Shown here: positions 45,113 to 55,300 of the stretch, piece by piece
Position numbering within the stretch: the stretch's first letter is position 1
How the letters are laid out: each line of letters begins with the position of its first letter
DNA from: Rhizobium rhizoryzae
Lineage (GTDB): Bacteria; Pseudomonadota; Alphaproteobacteria; Rhizobiales; Rhizobiaceae
Direction of reading: 5' to 3'
Assembly (NCBI RefSeq): GCF_011046895.1
Contig: NZ_CP049249.1
Location: forward strand, 62,001-126,000
Length of the DNA stretch: 64,000 nt
Notes under the pieces: generated by a model
Seen by the model: the letters and a program-made list of their open reading frames with translations, nothing else
What the model was told of the DNA's origin: nothing
The model's database searches: none
Position numbers and translations under genes: made by a program

Positions 45113-46366
45113 TCAGGGCTTTGCAGCGTCAATGATTTCCTGTTCGGCTTCAGCAGCTTGGCTCAGGGAATCCTTGACCGGCTGCTTTTCCAGAAGCACG
45201 CGGTTGACCATGTCGATGGCGTTCTGGCGCTGTGCCGCCTCATCCTTGAACATGGTGGTATGCGCGTATTCCAGACCCTTCAGGAAGGGACCGAACACCG
45301 GATCCTTGAGGTTGGCATCTGTCAGCGCCGCCGAACGGCGGGCAGGCAGTTCACCCACCGTCTTCAGCCAGATATCCATGGCCGCAGGCGAGGAAATGTA
45401 AGCGAGGAATTTCTTCGACGCTTCCAGCTTATCGCCCTTGGTCTTTGCGCCGATGCCATTGGCGAAATAGCTGGCATAGTTGGAGCGCTTGCCTTCCGCA
45501 TTGGCCGGAAGTTCTGTCACGCCCCATTCGAAGTCCTTGATCGTCTTGAAGGAGCCGAGACGGAATGTGCCGTCGATCGTCATGCCAGCCTTGCCGCCAC
45601 GAAACGCGGCCTGGCCTTCATCCATGAAGCCCGCCTGGCCGATCTTCTTTTCAAGCTGCAGGCTGGTATAAAAGTTAAGCGCCTTGAGGCCAGCATCGCT
45701 GTTGTAGGCTACCTTGGTATCGTTGTCCGTATAGGGCTCGCCACCATACTGACGGATCAGCACTTCACGCCACCACTGGTGATCCTGCCCGCCCATGTCG
45801 AGCGTGGAACCGGCAACAGTGAGATTGCCGGCTGCATCGTGCTTGGCAATCTTCTGGGCGGCAGCAACGAATTCATCCAGCGTCTTGGGCGGGTTGTTCG
45901 GGTCGAGACCTGCCTCGGTGAACAGCTTCTTGTTATAGAACAGAGCGAGTGAACGGACCGCTGTCGGCAGGCCGTAATAGTCGTCGCCGCGCTTCATGGC
46001 TTTTACGATGGGGAAGAATTCGCCCTCGATCTTGTCGTGCGGGAAGGCATCCTTCGGCAGCGGCTGCAGAATGCCGCCAGCAGCGAACTTGTCGAGCCAG
46101 CCGTAGAACAGTTGCACGACATCCGGGCCCTTGCCGGACATGTTGGCCGCAATGACGCGGGTCTGGTAATCGGCATAGGGGAACGTCACCTGCTTGACGG
46201 TAATATCCGGATTGGCCTTCTGGAACTCAGCAATCAACTGGTCCATCGCCTTGACGCGGGTGTCGAAAACATACTGCCAGTATTCGATCTCCACGGCCTG
46301 GGCCGCGTTGAACGCCGTCAAGCTGAAGCCGGCAATGAGACCGGCCAACAAAGTTGCCTTGCGCAT
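45113..46366 (-). CDS. Sugar-type ABC transporter substrate-binding protein (SBP_bac_1)
   Basis: 417 residues. The ATG at 46366 has GGAGG five bases upstream. Signal peptide MRKATLLAGLIAGFSLTAFN with likely cleavage after AQA near residue 25. Mature blocks are EFQKANPDITVKQVTFPYAD, SGKGPDVVQLFYGWLDKFA and YGLPTAVRSLALFYNKKLF. First gene of the five-component operon (binding protein, two permeases, lyase, ATPase, kinase), and divergent from the ROK gene. The ligand is unknown. Confidence 0.93.
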   Translation of the reverse strand: MRKATLLAGLIAGFSLTAFNAAQAVEIEYWQYVFDTRVKAMDQLIAEFQKANPDITVKQVTFPYADYQTRVIAANMSGKGPDVVQLFYGWLDKFAAGGILQPLPKDAFPHDKIEGEFFPIVKAMKRGDDYYGLPTAVRSLALFYNKKLFTEAGLDPNNPPKTLDEFVAAAQKIAKHDAAGNLTVAGSTLDMGGQDHQWWREVLIRQYGGEPYTDNDTKVAYNSDAGLKALNFYTSLQLEKKIGQAGFMDEGQAAFRGGKAGMTIDGTFRLGSFKTIKDFEWGVTELPANAEGKRSNYASYFANGIGAKTKGDKLEASKKFLAYISSPAAMDIWLKTVGELPARRSAALTDANLKDPVFGPFLKGLEYAHTTMFKDEAAQRQNAIDMVNRVLLEKQPVKDSLSQAAEAEQEIIDAAKP

Positions 46367-46522
46367 GTGATCCTCCATGTTTCCAGCCGATGGTCCGGTC
46401 TGGCCTGTTCCCTGTTTGGGTCACCTTCTGGTGACCGGACGAAGAGGATGAACATGGCTTCTCGCCACTCTCCTGCCACCCTCGCAGTCGTTTCCTACGG
46501 TCTATCGGCTTTGCTTATATGT

Positions 46523-46554
46523 CAATAACATAATTTAGTTGAATTAAGTTATTG
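46523..46554. promoter_or_regulatory. Near-perfect 13-bp-arm palindrome, probable ROK operator
   Basis: CAATAACATAATT (46523-46535) and AATTAAGTTATTG (46542-46554) are complementary at 12 of 13 positions around a six-base centre. The AT-rich form with a TTATT core resembles NagC/Mlc/XylR-type operators. It lies 47 bases before the ROK start and 157 bases before the leftward binding-protein start, so it could control both directions. Confidence 0.65.
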
Positions 46555-46601
46555 CCCTTTGATGGTGTCCGCCCTTATGACTGAGAGGCGAGGAGAAGAG
46601 G

Positions 46602-47822
46602 ATGACGAACCCAAACGGCAGCCACGCCGTGGCGATCGGCAAAAATCCGGAACGCAGCCGCGAGCACAACCGGCGGGTGGTTCTGGCCGTCGTGCGTCAG
46701 CATGGCTCGCTTGGTCGCGCGCACATCGCCAAGCTGACCCAGTTGACGGCGCAGGCGGTGGCCAACATCGTTGACGAACTGGTTGGCGAAGGGTTGCTGA
46801 TGCAACTGGGACGGCGCAAGACGGAGCGCGGGCAGCCGCCCATCCAGTTCTCCGTCGATCCGGATGGCGGCGCCACGATCGGCGTCGAAATTGCAGCTGA
46901 CCATGTGGTGACCGTCGCGCTGGACCTTTCGGGCAAGCTCCGGCACCAGCGCATTCTGCCTTTGGAAGATCGAACGCCAGACGGAATTCTTGCTACATTT
47001 TCCAGTGAATTCAAAATGATGCAACAGGCCGTTCGCCTCAAGCTTCTGGGGGCGGGAGTGGTTATGCCGGGTCCCTTCGAGATCGAGGGCATGACCTCCG
47101 TCGGACCGACGACATTGCCTGCCTGGGGTGGGCGCGATGCTGCCCAGACGCTGGGCGAGGCCTGCGGTTATCCCGTTGTTGTCGAAAATGATGCAACAGC
47201 GGCAGCGGTCGGCGAGCGGTTGTTCGGGGCTGGCAGGGCGATTTCAAATTTCTGCATGGTCTATTTCGGCGTGGGTCTTGGCCTCGGCATGATCCAGGAC
47301 GGAGCGCCCTATCGTGGAGCCTTTGGCAATGCAGGGGAAATCGGCCACATCACCATCAAGCCGCGCGGCAAATCCTGCCCCTCCTGCGGCCAGCGGGGAT
47401 GCCTGGAAGGCTACGTCTCCACCTATGCGCTTCGGGAAAAGCTGCAGGCCGCAGGCATTTCCGACACGGACTTCGAGACGCTGGAACGCCTGCACGCTGA
47501 GCGCCATCCGATTGTTGCCCAATGGATACGTGAAGCGGCCGATCATCTAGGTCCGGTGCTTGCCATGCTGGAAAACATTCTCGATCCACAGACACTGATC
47601 CTCGGCGGGACGCTGCCGGATCGAATCATCGATGACGTGATTGCAGGCATGCATCGCTTGCCGACATCTGTGGCAAGCCGCCGCCAACGCGATCTTCCCC
47701 GCATCATGCGCGGCCAGACCGGCCAATTGACCGCTGCACTGGGTGCAGCAGCCCTTCCGCTTTTCGACATGGTGACGCCCAAGCTCGAGATCTCGCTGCA
47801 GGAAACGGGCGCACAAATCTAG
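46602..47822 (+). CDS. ROK-family transcriptional repressor
   Basis: 406 residues, NagC/Mlc-like in length. The helix-turn-helix is near residues 25-75 (LGRAHIAKLTQLTAQAVANI). The ROK sugar-binding domain has VENDATAAAVGERLFGAG (about 195), VYFGVGLGLGMIQDG, GEIGHITIKPRG and the zinc motif CPSCGQRGCLEG (about 265), so metal and sugar ligation look intact. ATG 46602 follows GGAGAAGAGG. It heads a rightward operon with the PIG-L and DMT genes, and probably represses both this unit and the divergent importer through the palindrome at 46523-46554. Confidence 0.92.
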   Translation: MTNPNGSHAVAIGKNPERSREHNRRVVLAVVRQHGSLGRAHIAKLTQLTAQAVANIVDELVGEGLLMQLGRRKTERGQPPIQFSVDPDGGATIGVEIAADHVVTVALDLSGKLRHQRILPLEDRTPDGILATFSSEFKMMQQAVRLKLLGAGVVMPGPFEIEGMTSVGPTTLPAWGGRDAAQTLGEACGYPVVVENDATAAAVGERLFGAGRAISNFCMVYFGVGLGLGMIQDGAPYRGAFGNAGEIGHITIKPRGKSCPSCGQRGCLEGYVSTYALREKLQAAGISDTDFETLERLHAERHPIVAQWIREAADHLGPVLAMLENILDPQTLILGGTLPDRIIDDVIAGMHRLPTSVASRRQRDLPRIMRGQTGQLTAALGAAALPLFDMVTPKLEISLQETGAQI

Positions 47823-47841
47823 ATTTTACAGGAGGTTCAAG

Positions 47842-50244
47842 ATGCTTTCAGCCCGCGAACGGATCGAACGACAGATGAGCGATCCGGCCCTGGTTCGGCT
47901 TCACCGCAAACTGAGCCGCCTGACTTCGGTTCTCACCATGATGAACACCGGCGCGCATCCGGACGACGAGCAGAACGGCATGCTGGCCTGGTTGCGGCTT
48001 GGCCTTGGCATGCGCGTCATCATAGCCTGTTCCACGAGAGGAGAAGGCGGACAGAATGCGCTTGGGCCTGAACGGTTGGGGGCTCTCGGCGTTCTGCGCT
48101 CCCGCGAGCTGGAGGAGGCAGCGCGCGTGCTGGATTCCGATGTGCACTGGCTGGGTCATGGCCCCGCCGACGAGGTGCATGATTTCGGTTTCTCGAAGGA
48201 CGGAGACGCGACATTCGATCGCTGGGGCGAGAAACGGATCATCGAGCGTCTGGTACGCGCCTACCGCAGGGAGCGCCCTGACATCGTGGTGCCGACCTTT
48301 CTCGATGTGCCCGGACAGCACGGCCACCACCGCGCCATGACCCGGGCCGCCGAGGCGGCCATTGAGCTGGCAGCGGATGAGACCGCCTTTCCGCACCATT
48401 TCGAGGAAGGGCTGGCACCGTGGAAGGTCGCCAAATACTATCTCCCCGCCTGGTCTGGCGGCGGCGACACCTATGATGATGAAGTGCCGCCACCGGATGC
48501 GACCTTGATGCTGAAAGTGTCTGGACGCGAACCTGCCACCGGTGCAGACTACGACCGGATCGGCGAGTGGTCTCGTTACTACCACGCATCCCAGGGTATG
48601 GGGCGCTGGCCTGAACAGCCCAAGGATCGCTGGCCGCTCCACCTGAAGCTTGGTGGAAGGACGGGGGAGCCGGAAGCTTCCATCCATAATGGTCTTCCAG
48701 CATCACTCGCCGCGCTGGCGGATGCCGGAAGCCTTCCCTCACCGATCGCTGCAGAATTGCGAGCAGCCCATGAGGCGATCACACAGGCCATCGCCAGCTT
48801 CCCGGATCGCGATGCTATAACCCGCACGCTGTTGACAGCCCGCGGAGCGCTTCACCAGGTAAGCGAGGTCGCACCGGACGATTTCCTGAAGTTGCACGGT
48901 CATCGCATAGAGCGCAAGCTGACCGAAATCGACGCTGCCATTCTGGAAGCTCAAGGCATTTTCGACCGCGCCTATGCCGAGCCTTCAACCATCGTGCCGG
49001 GAGGGCGCGCACGGTTGATCGTGGAACTAGGCGATGGAGCAGCCAACAGGGAGGTGGAAATCACGCCTCATTTGCCACAGGGTGTTTCGGCCTCGCTGGA
49101 CGCGCTTGGGAAACAACGGATCAACACACTTTCGGCGGCAGCGGATGCGCCGCTCTCCAACCTCTACAGTCCTGCCTGGTCGAGCCTTGGCGGCAATGGC
49201 CAAGCCTATGTGGAGATCTGCGCCGACATAGACGGTCAGAGGGTGAAAGGCGTTTTCGATCTGGAAGAGAGCTTTCTTGTAACGCCGCGCCACTCGCTGA
49301 CGCTGCAACCCGACGCCCTGATCGTGCCGCTTGGCGGATCACCGCGCGGCCATGTGATCAAGGCCGAGCTGAAAGGTTCGGCGGGCACCGTGACGCTGGA
49401 AACGGGGGCGGACTGGAAGACCTCTCTCTCAGACGGAGCCTTCGAGATCACCTTGCCTCAGACGCTGGCGCCTGGCCTGTTCGAGATTGCGACGAAGGTT
49501 GACGGAGCAGCCGCTCACCGCACCACTCCGGTATCCTTCCGTCACATCGGCCACGCAATCTATCATGAGCCGGTCTCCCTCAAGGTGCTTTCGCTCGATC
49601 TGAAACTGCCCGAGGGGGCAAGGATTGGTTATGTGGGCGGCGGCGCAGATCGGGTTGGCAACTGGATGGCGCGCATGGGCCTCAATGTCGTGGAGCTGGA
49701 TGCGTCGGCCCTTTCCGGCGACCTTTCGGGCTATACCACCATCGTGGTCGGCATTTTTGCCTTCGGCCTGCGCACCGATCTGGTGGCTGCGACCCGTGCG
49801 CTTCACCGCTTTGTCGTGGAGGGCGGACATCTCCTGACGCTGTATCATCGCCCGACAGATGGCTGGAACCCGGACGAGACGCCGGTTCGGCCACTGGAAA
49901 TCGGCAGTCCATCGCTGCGCTGGCGCGTGACGGACCCTCACGCCGAGGTGACCGTGCTAGAACCGGACCACGTTCTTCTGAACGGCCCCAACCGTATCGA
50001 GGCAGCAGACTGGGCCGGGTGGAACAAGGAGCGCGGGCTTTACTTCGCTTCCCGTTGGGACGATGCCTATGTGCCGCTTCTTGCCATGCATGACGCCAAT
50101 GAGCAGCCGTTGAAGGGGGCGCTTCTCTCGGCCGAAATCGGCAAGGGCCGCCATACGCACACGAGCCTTGTGCTACACCACCAGATGGACAAACTGGTGC
50201 CGGGCGCATTCCGGCTTCTTGCCAATCTCGTCCAGCCGGTGTGA
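47842..50244 (+). CDS. PIG-L family deacetylase fused to large C-terminal region
   Basis: 800 residues; stand-alone PIG-L enzymes are roughly 230-300. The zinc site has NTGAHPDDEQNGM (AHPDDE near residue 38) and VPGQHGHHRAM (about 158). STRGEGGQNALGPE near 66 is also family-typical. A middle region (about 330-590) contains beta-rich segments resembling NEW3-type Ig-like domains. The end (about 595-800) has GYVGGGADRVGNWMARMGLN and HRFVVEGGHLLTLYHRPTD, like a class I glutamine-amidotransferase-type Rossmann domain. PIG-L enzymes remove N-acetyl from GlcNAc conjugates. No signal peptide is visible. AGGAGG lies six bases before the ATG. Confidence 0.87.
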   Translation: MLSARERIERQMSDPALVRLHRKLSRLTSVLTMMNTGAHPDDEQNGMLAWLRLGLGMRVIIACSTRGEGGQNALGPERLGALGVLRSRELEEAARVLDSDVHWLGHGPADEVHDFGFSKDGDATFDRWGEKRIIERLVRAYRRERPDIVVPTFLDVPGQHGHHRAMTRAAEAAIELAADETAFPHHFEEGLAPWKVAKYYLPAWSGGGDTYDDEVPPPDATLMLKVSGREPATGADYDRIGEWSRYYHASQGMGRWPEQPKDRWPLHLKLGGRTGEPEASIHNGLPASLAALADAGSLPSPIAAELRAAHEAITQAIASFPDRDAITRTLLTARGALHQVSEVAPDDFLKLHGHRIERKLTEIDAAILEAQGIFDRAYAEPSTIVPGGRARLIVELGDGAANREVEITPHLPQGVSASLDALGKQRINTLSAAADAPLSNLYSPAWSSLGGNGQAYVEICADIDGQRVKGVFDLEESFLVTPRHSLTLQPDALIVPLGGSPRGHVIKAELKGSAGTVTLETGADWKTSLSDGAFEITLPQTLAPGLFEIATKVDGAAAHRTTPVSFRHIGHAIYHEPVSLKVLSLDLKLPEGARIGYVGGGADRVGNWMARMGLNVVELDASALSGDLSGYTTIVVGIFAFGLRTDLVAATRALHRFVVEGGHLLTLYHRPTDGWNPDETPVRPLEIGSPSLRWRVTDPHAEVTVLEPDHVLLNGPNRIEAADWAGWNKERGLYFASRWDDAYVPLLAMHDANEQPLKGALLSAEIGKGRHTHTSLVLHHQMDKLVPGAFRLLANLVQPV

Positions 50245-51131
50245 CCGTGCCCGAAGACAGGCCAAAGGAGCCGGGAGATAGATCGGATATTCGGGCGGGC
50301 GTCGGCTGGCTACTTCTGGATATGACGCTCGTCTCCGGCGGCATGACCATGCTGGTCAAAATGCAAGGGGCCACCTATCCGGCGTTCCAATTGGTGTTCA
50401 TCCGCGCCATGATTGGCCTGATGTTCATTCTGCCGCTGATCTGGAAACACCGTTACGAAATGCGCCGGATCCGCTATCCGTGGCGCAATATCGTCCGCAT
50501 CACCTGCAACGCCATTGCCCTGACCAGCAACTTCGTCGCGATTACCCTACTCCCGCTGGCGACGGTGAATGCTGTCGGTTTTTCCCGGCCTCTCGTTACC
50601 ATGGGTTTGGCTGTACTGATGCTGGGCGAGACGGTGAGCCGAATCCGCTGGGCGGGCGCGTCCATCGCCTTCGTTGGGGTTCTGTTCATCATCGCGCCGG
50701 GCGGTGCCGCCTTCGACTGGCGGATTTCGGTGATCATGATCTCGGTCGTTTTCGGTGCCTTGGCAACAGTCCAGACTCGCGCCTTGAAGCTTGAAAATTC
50801 CACCGTCATGATGGTGTTCTACACGGTGGGACTTGCAGTCATCACCGCCATACCAAGCGCGCTGACCTGGAAACCGGTGGCGACAGCCGACTGGATGCCG
50901 CTTCTGGGCATCGGCTTTCTGGCACAGCTTGGCCAATATTGTTTCCTGCAGGCCTATCGCAGTGCTGATGCCAGCATTCTCGCGCCCATAGGCTATCTCT
51001 CCATCATCTTCGTGACAGCCGTCGGCTATTTTGCCTTCCATGAGGTGCCGGAGCCGCGCGTCATCATCGGCGTTGCCATCATCCTGTCAGCACTCATCGG
51101 CGCAAGCGTCATCGAATACCGACGAACCTGA
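50241..51131 (+). CDS. DMT-superfamily transporter (two EamA domains)
   Basis: 296 residues with about ten hydrophobic segments arranged as two EamA repeats (first about 20-145, second about 160-292). The GTG start overlaps the PIG-L stop (GTGA). Blocks VFIRAMIGLMFILPLIW, SRPLVTMGLAVLMLGETVS and GQYCFLQAYRSADASILAPI are typical. These are usually exporters of small metabolites. Its coupling to the deacetylase suggests it moves a by-product out, which is inference. Confidence 0.9.
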   Translation: MTVPEDRPKEPGDRSDIRAGVGWLLLDMTLVSGGMTMLVKMQGATYPAFQLVFIRAMIGLMFILPLIWKHRYEMRRIRYPWRNIVRITCNAIALTSNFVAITLLPLATVNAVGFSRPLVTMGLAVLMLGETVSRIRWAGASIAFVGVLFIIAPGGAAFDWRISVIMISVVFGALATVQTRALKLENSTVMMVFYTVGLAVITAIPSALTWKPVATADWMPLLGIGFLAQLGQYCFLQAYRSADASILAPIGYLSIIFVTAVGYFAFHEVPEPRVIIGVAIILSALIGASVIEYRRT

Positions 51132-51167
51132 ATCTATCCCTGACGTGACCTTGGTTGATGGATGAGG

Positions 51168-51194
51168 AATGCCGGGGATTTGCCGGTCATTTTC
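51168..51194 (+). terminator. Probable terminator after the DMT transporter gene
   Basis: AATGCCGG (51168-51175) pairs with CCGGTCATT (51183-51191) with one bulged base, and the stem runs into TTTT at 51190-51193. It is 37 bases after the stop. Confidence 0.45.
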
Positions 51195-51338
51195 GCTACA
51201 TCTTTGCAGTTGTGCCTGAGAGTGCCGTTTCTCGAGAAACCCGGTTGATCTTTACCAGTGAATAAACTACCTATGGTGGTGTATTTGAACTAATAATTAT
51301 CAAAAAGTGTATCGTATTCTATACCGGAGGATATTTGA

Positions 51339-52148
51339 ATGAAATCTGCTTTTCTCAATTTGGCCAGCAGATCCTGCTTTGCAGCCGCCCTTGCCATCTC
51401 GGGTGGTCTGTTTGTAACGGGATTGCCCACACCGGCACACGCCTGCGGGCCGGAAAGCTATATCGGTACCGTCTGCGCGTTCAGCTTCAATTACTGCCCT
51501 TCGAACTGGCTTCCGGCGGATGGACGAACCGTACCAGTGGGCACTTATCAGGCGCTCTTCGCGTTGATCAGCTACCAGTATGGCGGCAGCCAGACGACGA
51601 ATACCTTCGCGCTTCCAGATCTGCGTGGACGAGCGATCGTCAATTCCGGCACAGGTCCCGGCCTGCCACAGCAGGTTTTCGCCAGCCAGTCTGGCGTGCC
51701 ATCCACAGCCCTCACTGTTGCCAACCTGCCGCCGCATAATCACCAGGCAGTCTTCACAGGGACCGGAGGAGGGCAGCAGACTGTCAACATTCCGGCAACG
51801 CCTGGCACTCTGGGTGTAACAGCAACGTTAAACGCAAAGGATGAGGTCGGTGCCGCTGCGTTGAACGCAAATTCCTATCTTGGCAAGGGTGGCACAGGGG
51901 GAGGGGCGGCCAATATCTATGTACCTTCAACCAGCACCTCGGCTGACATACCGCTCAGCGGGTTACAGGTGCAACTGACAGGTACGCCGGGTACGGGCGC
52001 GACGAGCTTCACCTACCAATCCGGTATAACGGGTGGATCAGTTGCCGTCGGTAATACGGGCAATGGAGCAACCTTTAGCAATCAATCTCCCTCCTTGGCC
52101 ATGAACTACTGCATAATGGTGAATGGTCTCTGGCCGGATCGCCCATGA
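51339..52148 (+). CDS. Exported tail-collar-domain protein (MdpB/microcystin-dependent-protein-like)
   Basis: 269 residues. A signal peptide (about 1-35, cleavage likely after AHA) precedes a phage tail collar domain. The domain is marked by IGTVCAFSFNYCPSNWLPAD, TYQALFALISYQYGG and NTFALPDLRGRAIVN (about 40-105), then NLPPHNHQAVF. A glycine/threonine-rich section and the closing QSPSLAMNYCIMVNGLWPDR complete the family pattern. No phage genes are near. GGAGG lies eight bases before the ATG. Homologues with signal peptides occur as stand-alone genes in many bacteria and their role is not settled; a surface or adhesion function is a guess. Confidence 0.87.
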   Translation: MKSAFLNLASRSCFAAALAISGGLFVTGLPTPAHACGPESYIGTVCAFSFNYCPSNWLPADGRTVPVGTYQALFALISYQYGGSQTTNTFALPDLRGRAIVNSGTGPGLPQQVFASQSGVPSTALTVANLPPHNHQAVFTGTGGGQQTVNIPATPGTLGVTATLNAKDEVGAAALNANSYLGKGGTGGGAANIYVPSTSTSADIPLSGLQVQLTGTPGTGATSFTYQSGITGGSVAVGNTGNGATFSNQSPSLAMNYCIMVNGLWPDRP

Positions 52149-52286
52149 CCTCGCGTGATAATTGAGTGAATCAAGGTTGCAAGTGTATTGTTAATACACC
52201 TGAACCATGGCAAGAAGATTCGTGCCAGAGCACGTTTTAGTTGTAGTTAGTGCTAAATTAGTGGAAGCGTCCCCGGCTTCCTGCTG

Positions 52287-52321
52287 ATGGTTTTCGCGCA
52301 GTAGAATTGCGCGAAAACCAT
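52287..52321. promoter_or_regulatory. Strong 14-bp-stem hairpin in the leader of the autotransporter gene
   Basis: ATGGTTTTCGCGCA (52287-52300) and TGCGCGAAAACCAT (52308-52321) are perfectly complementary around a seven-base loop. It ends 72 bases before the chosen autotransporter start. No T-run follows, so it may be an operator, an RNA structure in the 5' leader, or a terminator for the preceding gene acting without a U tract. Confidence 0.55.
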
Positions 52322-52393
52322 TGCTGCAGATCTGTAGCGTCTCTGGCGAGACACTCGTGTGACGTGACAACGTCCCGGCCAGAGGGAACAGGC

Positions 52394-55300
52394 ATGCAAG
52401 GCAGATTGGGCGGGGCGAAGCCCGCCGTTAAAGGATTTTACTGCAGAGCGGAAGTAGCGGGTGAATCAACCAGCCAACCGGGACCAACTGCAGTATTCAA
52501 TCGTTTCCCAGCGATGTCTGCCTCGCTTCAACGTGTGTTGCCGTTATTGATGCGGCTTTGCCTTGTTCTCGCAGCGATATTGCTGACCGCTACGCATGCC
52601 GCGGCGGCGCTTTCGACTGCCTGTCAGCAGCTCAATACCGATTTTGGAAGTGGCCGAACATTCACAGTTGGAGACATCTCCTCTGGTAGTTCGGCTAATT
52701 TCAACAGTGACTACCCACTTCTGGCTGGTGAAAAAGTCACATGGCAGGCGAATGCTACTGCGGACCCGACGAATGATACTGAAGCCCAATATAGCGTTTA
52801 CGATGGAAATTTTGCCTCACTTGCCGGAGCGCGAACCCGGAATGTCGGCTCCTTCTCACAATCCGGTTCCTACACTCTGACAGTGAATGAGACCGTCAAT
52901 CTCGAGATCGGTACCGAGCGGAATGGTAACGAGACCTCCGGCGCCTCTATCACGATGACCGCCTCTTGCAGTGCCGCTACCGCATCGACAAATGCCAACC
53001 TTTCGAACCTCTCGTTGTCCTCCGGTACACTGTCACCGAGCTTTGCCAGCGGTACGACGAGCTATACCGCCTCGGTGGCCAATGGCGTGAGCACGATTAC
53101 GGTGACGCCGACGGTCAGCGACGCGACCGCAACTGTGAAGGTGAACGGCACGACGGTGACTTCCGGCACGGCCTCGGGCTCCATCAACCTCAGCGTCGGC
53201 ACGAACACGATCACCACGGTTGTGACGGCGCAGGACAGCACGACGACCAAGACCTATACGGTGACGGTGACGCGGGCGGCGGCGGTCTCGACGGATACTA
53301 ACCTCGCCAACCTCTCGCTGTCATCCGGCACGCTTTCGCCAAGTTTCGCGAGCGGCACGACGAGCTATACCGCCTCTGTCGCCAATGGCGTGAGCACGAT
53401 TACGGTGACGCCGACGGTGAGCGATGCGACCGCGACGGTGAAGGTCAACGGCACGACGGTCACGTCTGGCACGGCGTCAGGCACCATCAACCTCAGCGTC
53501 GGCACGAACACGATCACCACGGTTGTGACGGCGCAGGACAGCACGACGACCAAGACCTATACGGTGACGGTGACGCGGGCGGCGGCGGTCTCGACGGATG
53601 CTAACCTCGCCAACCTCTCGCTGTCATCCGGCACGCTTTCGCCAAGTTTCGCGAGCGGCACGACGAGCTATACCGCCTCTGTCGCCAATGGCGTGAGCAC
53701 GATTACGGTGACGCCGACGGTGAGCGATGCGACGGCGACGGTGAAGGTCAACGGCACGACGGTCACGTCTGGCACGGCGTCAGGCACCATCAACCTCAGC
53801 GTCGGCACGAACACGATCACCACGGTTGTGACGGCGCAGGACAGCACGACGACCAAGACCTATACGGTGACGGTGACGCGGGCGGCGGCGGTCTCGACGG
53901 ATGCTAACCTCGCCAACCTCTCGCTGTCATCCGGCACGCTTTCGCCAAGTTTCGCGAGTGGCACGATGAGCTACACGGCCTCTGTCGCCAATGGCGTGAG
54001 CACGATTACGGTCACGCCGACGGTCAGCGACGCGACCGCGACGGTCGCAGTCAATGGCACGACGGTGACTTCCGGTACGGCGTCAGGCTCGATCAACCTC
54101 AGCGTCGGCACCAACACGATCACCACGGTTGTGACGGCGCAGGATGGCACGACGACGAAGACCTATACGGTAACGGTGACGCGTGCGGCGGCTGTCTCGA
54201 CGGATGCGAATCTCGCTAACCTCTCGTTGTCCTCCGGTACACTGTCACCGAGCTTTGCCAGCGGTACGACGAGCTATACCGCCTCGGTGGCCAATGGCGT
54301 GAGCACGATTACGGTGACGCCGACGGTGAGCGATGCGACGGCGACGGTGAAGGTCAACGGCACGACGGTCACGTCTGGCACGGCGTCAGGCACCATCAAC
54401 CTCAGCGTCGGCACGAACACGATCACCACGGTTGTGACGGCGCAGGATGGTTCGACGACCAAGACCTATACGGTGACGGTAACACGGGCGGCGGCGGTCT
54501 CGACGGATGCAAACCTTTCGAACCTCTCGCTGTCGTCCGGCACGCTTTCGCCAAGTTTTGCGAGCGGTACGACGAGCTACACCGCCTCGGTGGCCAATGG
54601 CGTGACCTCTGTGACAGTAACGCCGATCGTGAGCGATGCCACCGCGACGGTGAAGGTCAATGGCACGACGGTGACTTCCGGCACGGCCTCGGGTTCGATC
54701 AGCCTCAGCGTCGGCACGAACACGATCACCACGGTGGTGACGGCGCAGGATGGCACGACGACGAAGACCTATACGGTAACGGTGACACGGGCGGCGCCTG
54801 TGACTCTGATACCGCAGGGCGGTGCGCTGGCTTCCGGCAACATCGGGCAAACCTATAGCCAAAACATTTCTGCAACCGGAGGAACATCAGCCTCTGGTCC
54901 CTACACATTTTCTGTGACCGGATCGCTGCCTGCGGGACTGACTTTATCGGCCGCCGGAGCCATCACCGGAATACCCATGGTGGCGGGCGAAAGCAGCTTT
55001 ACCGTCACCGCGAAAGACGCGGACGGCACGACGGGCAGCGCCGTCTACACGCTTTTGATCGAGGGACAGATCATCCTGTCGCCAGGGGCAGGGTCTCTGT
55101 CCTCCGGGATAGTCGGAACACCTTATAGCCAGGGGTTTAGTGCCACAGGCGGCAAGGCGCCCTACAGCTTCGCAGTCAGTGGGACGTTACCCACAGGCTT
55201 GAGCCTTTCGAGTAATGGTGCCCTGTCTGGTACGCCGACGGCAGCGGCGAATGCGAGTTTTACCGTGACGGTAACGGATGCGGACAGGATCACCGCGTCG

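Noticed and set aside
51339..52148. Prophage tail fibre gene
   Set aside because: It has a signal peptide and no neighbouring phage structural, lysis or integrase genes.
52994..54802. Possible CRISPR-like or satellite array because of regular spacing
   Set aside because: The period is 303 bases, the whole unit is repeated rather than alternating with unique spacers, and it codes in frame for beta-sandwich repeats.
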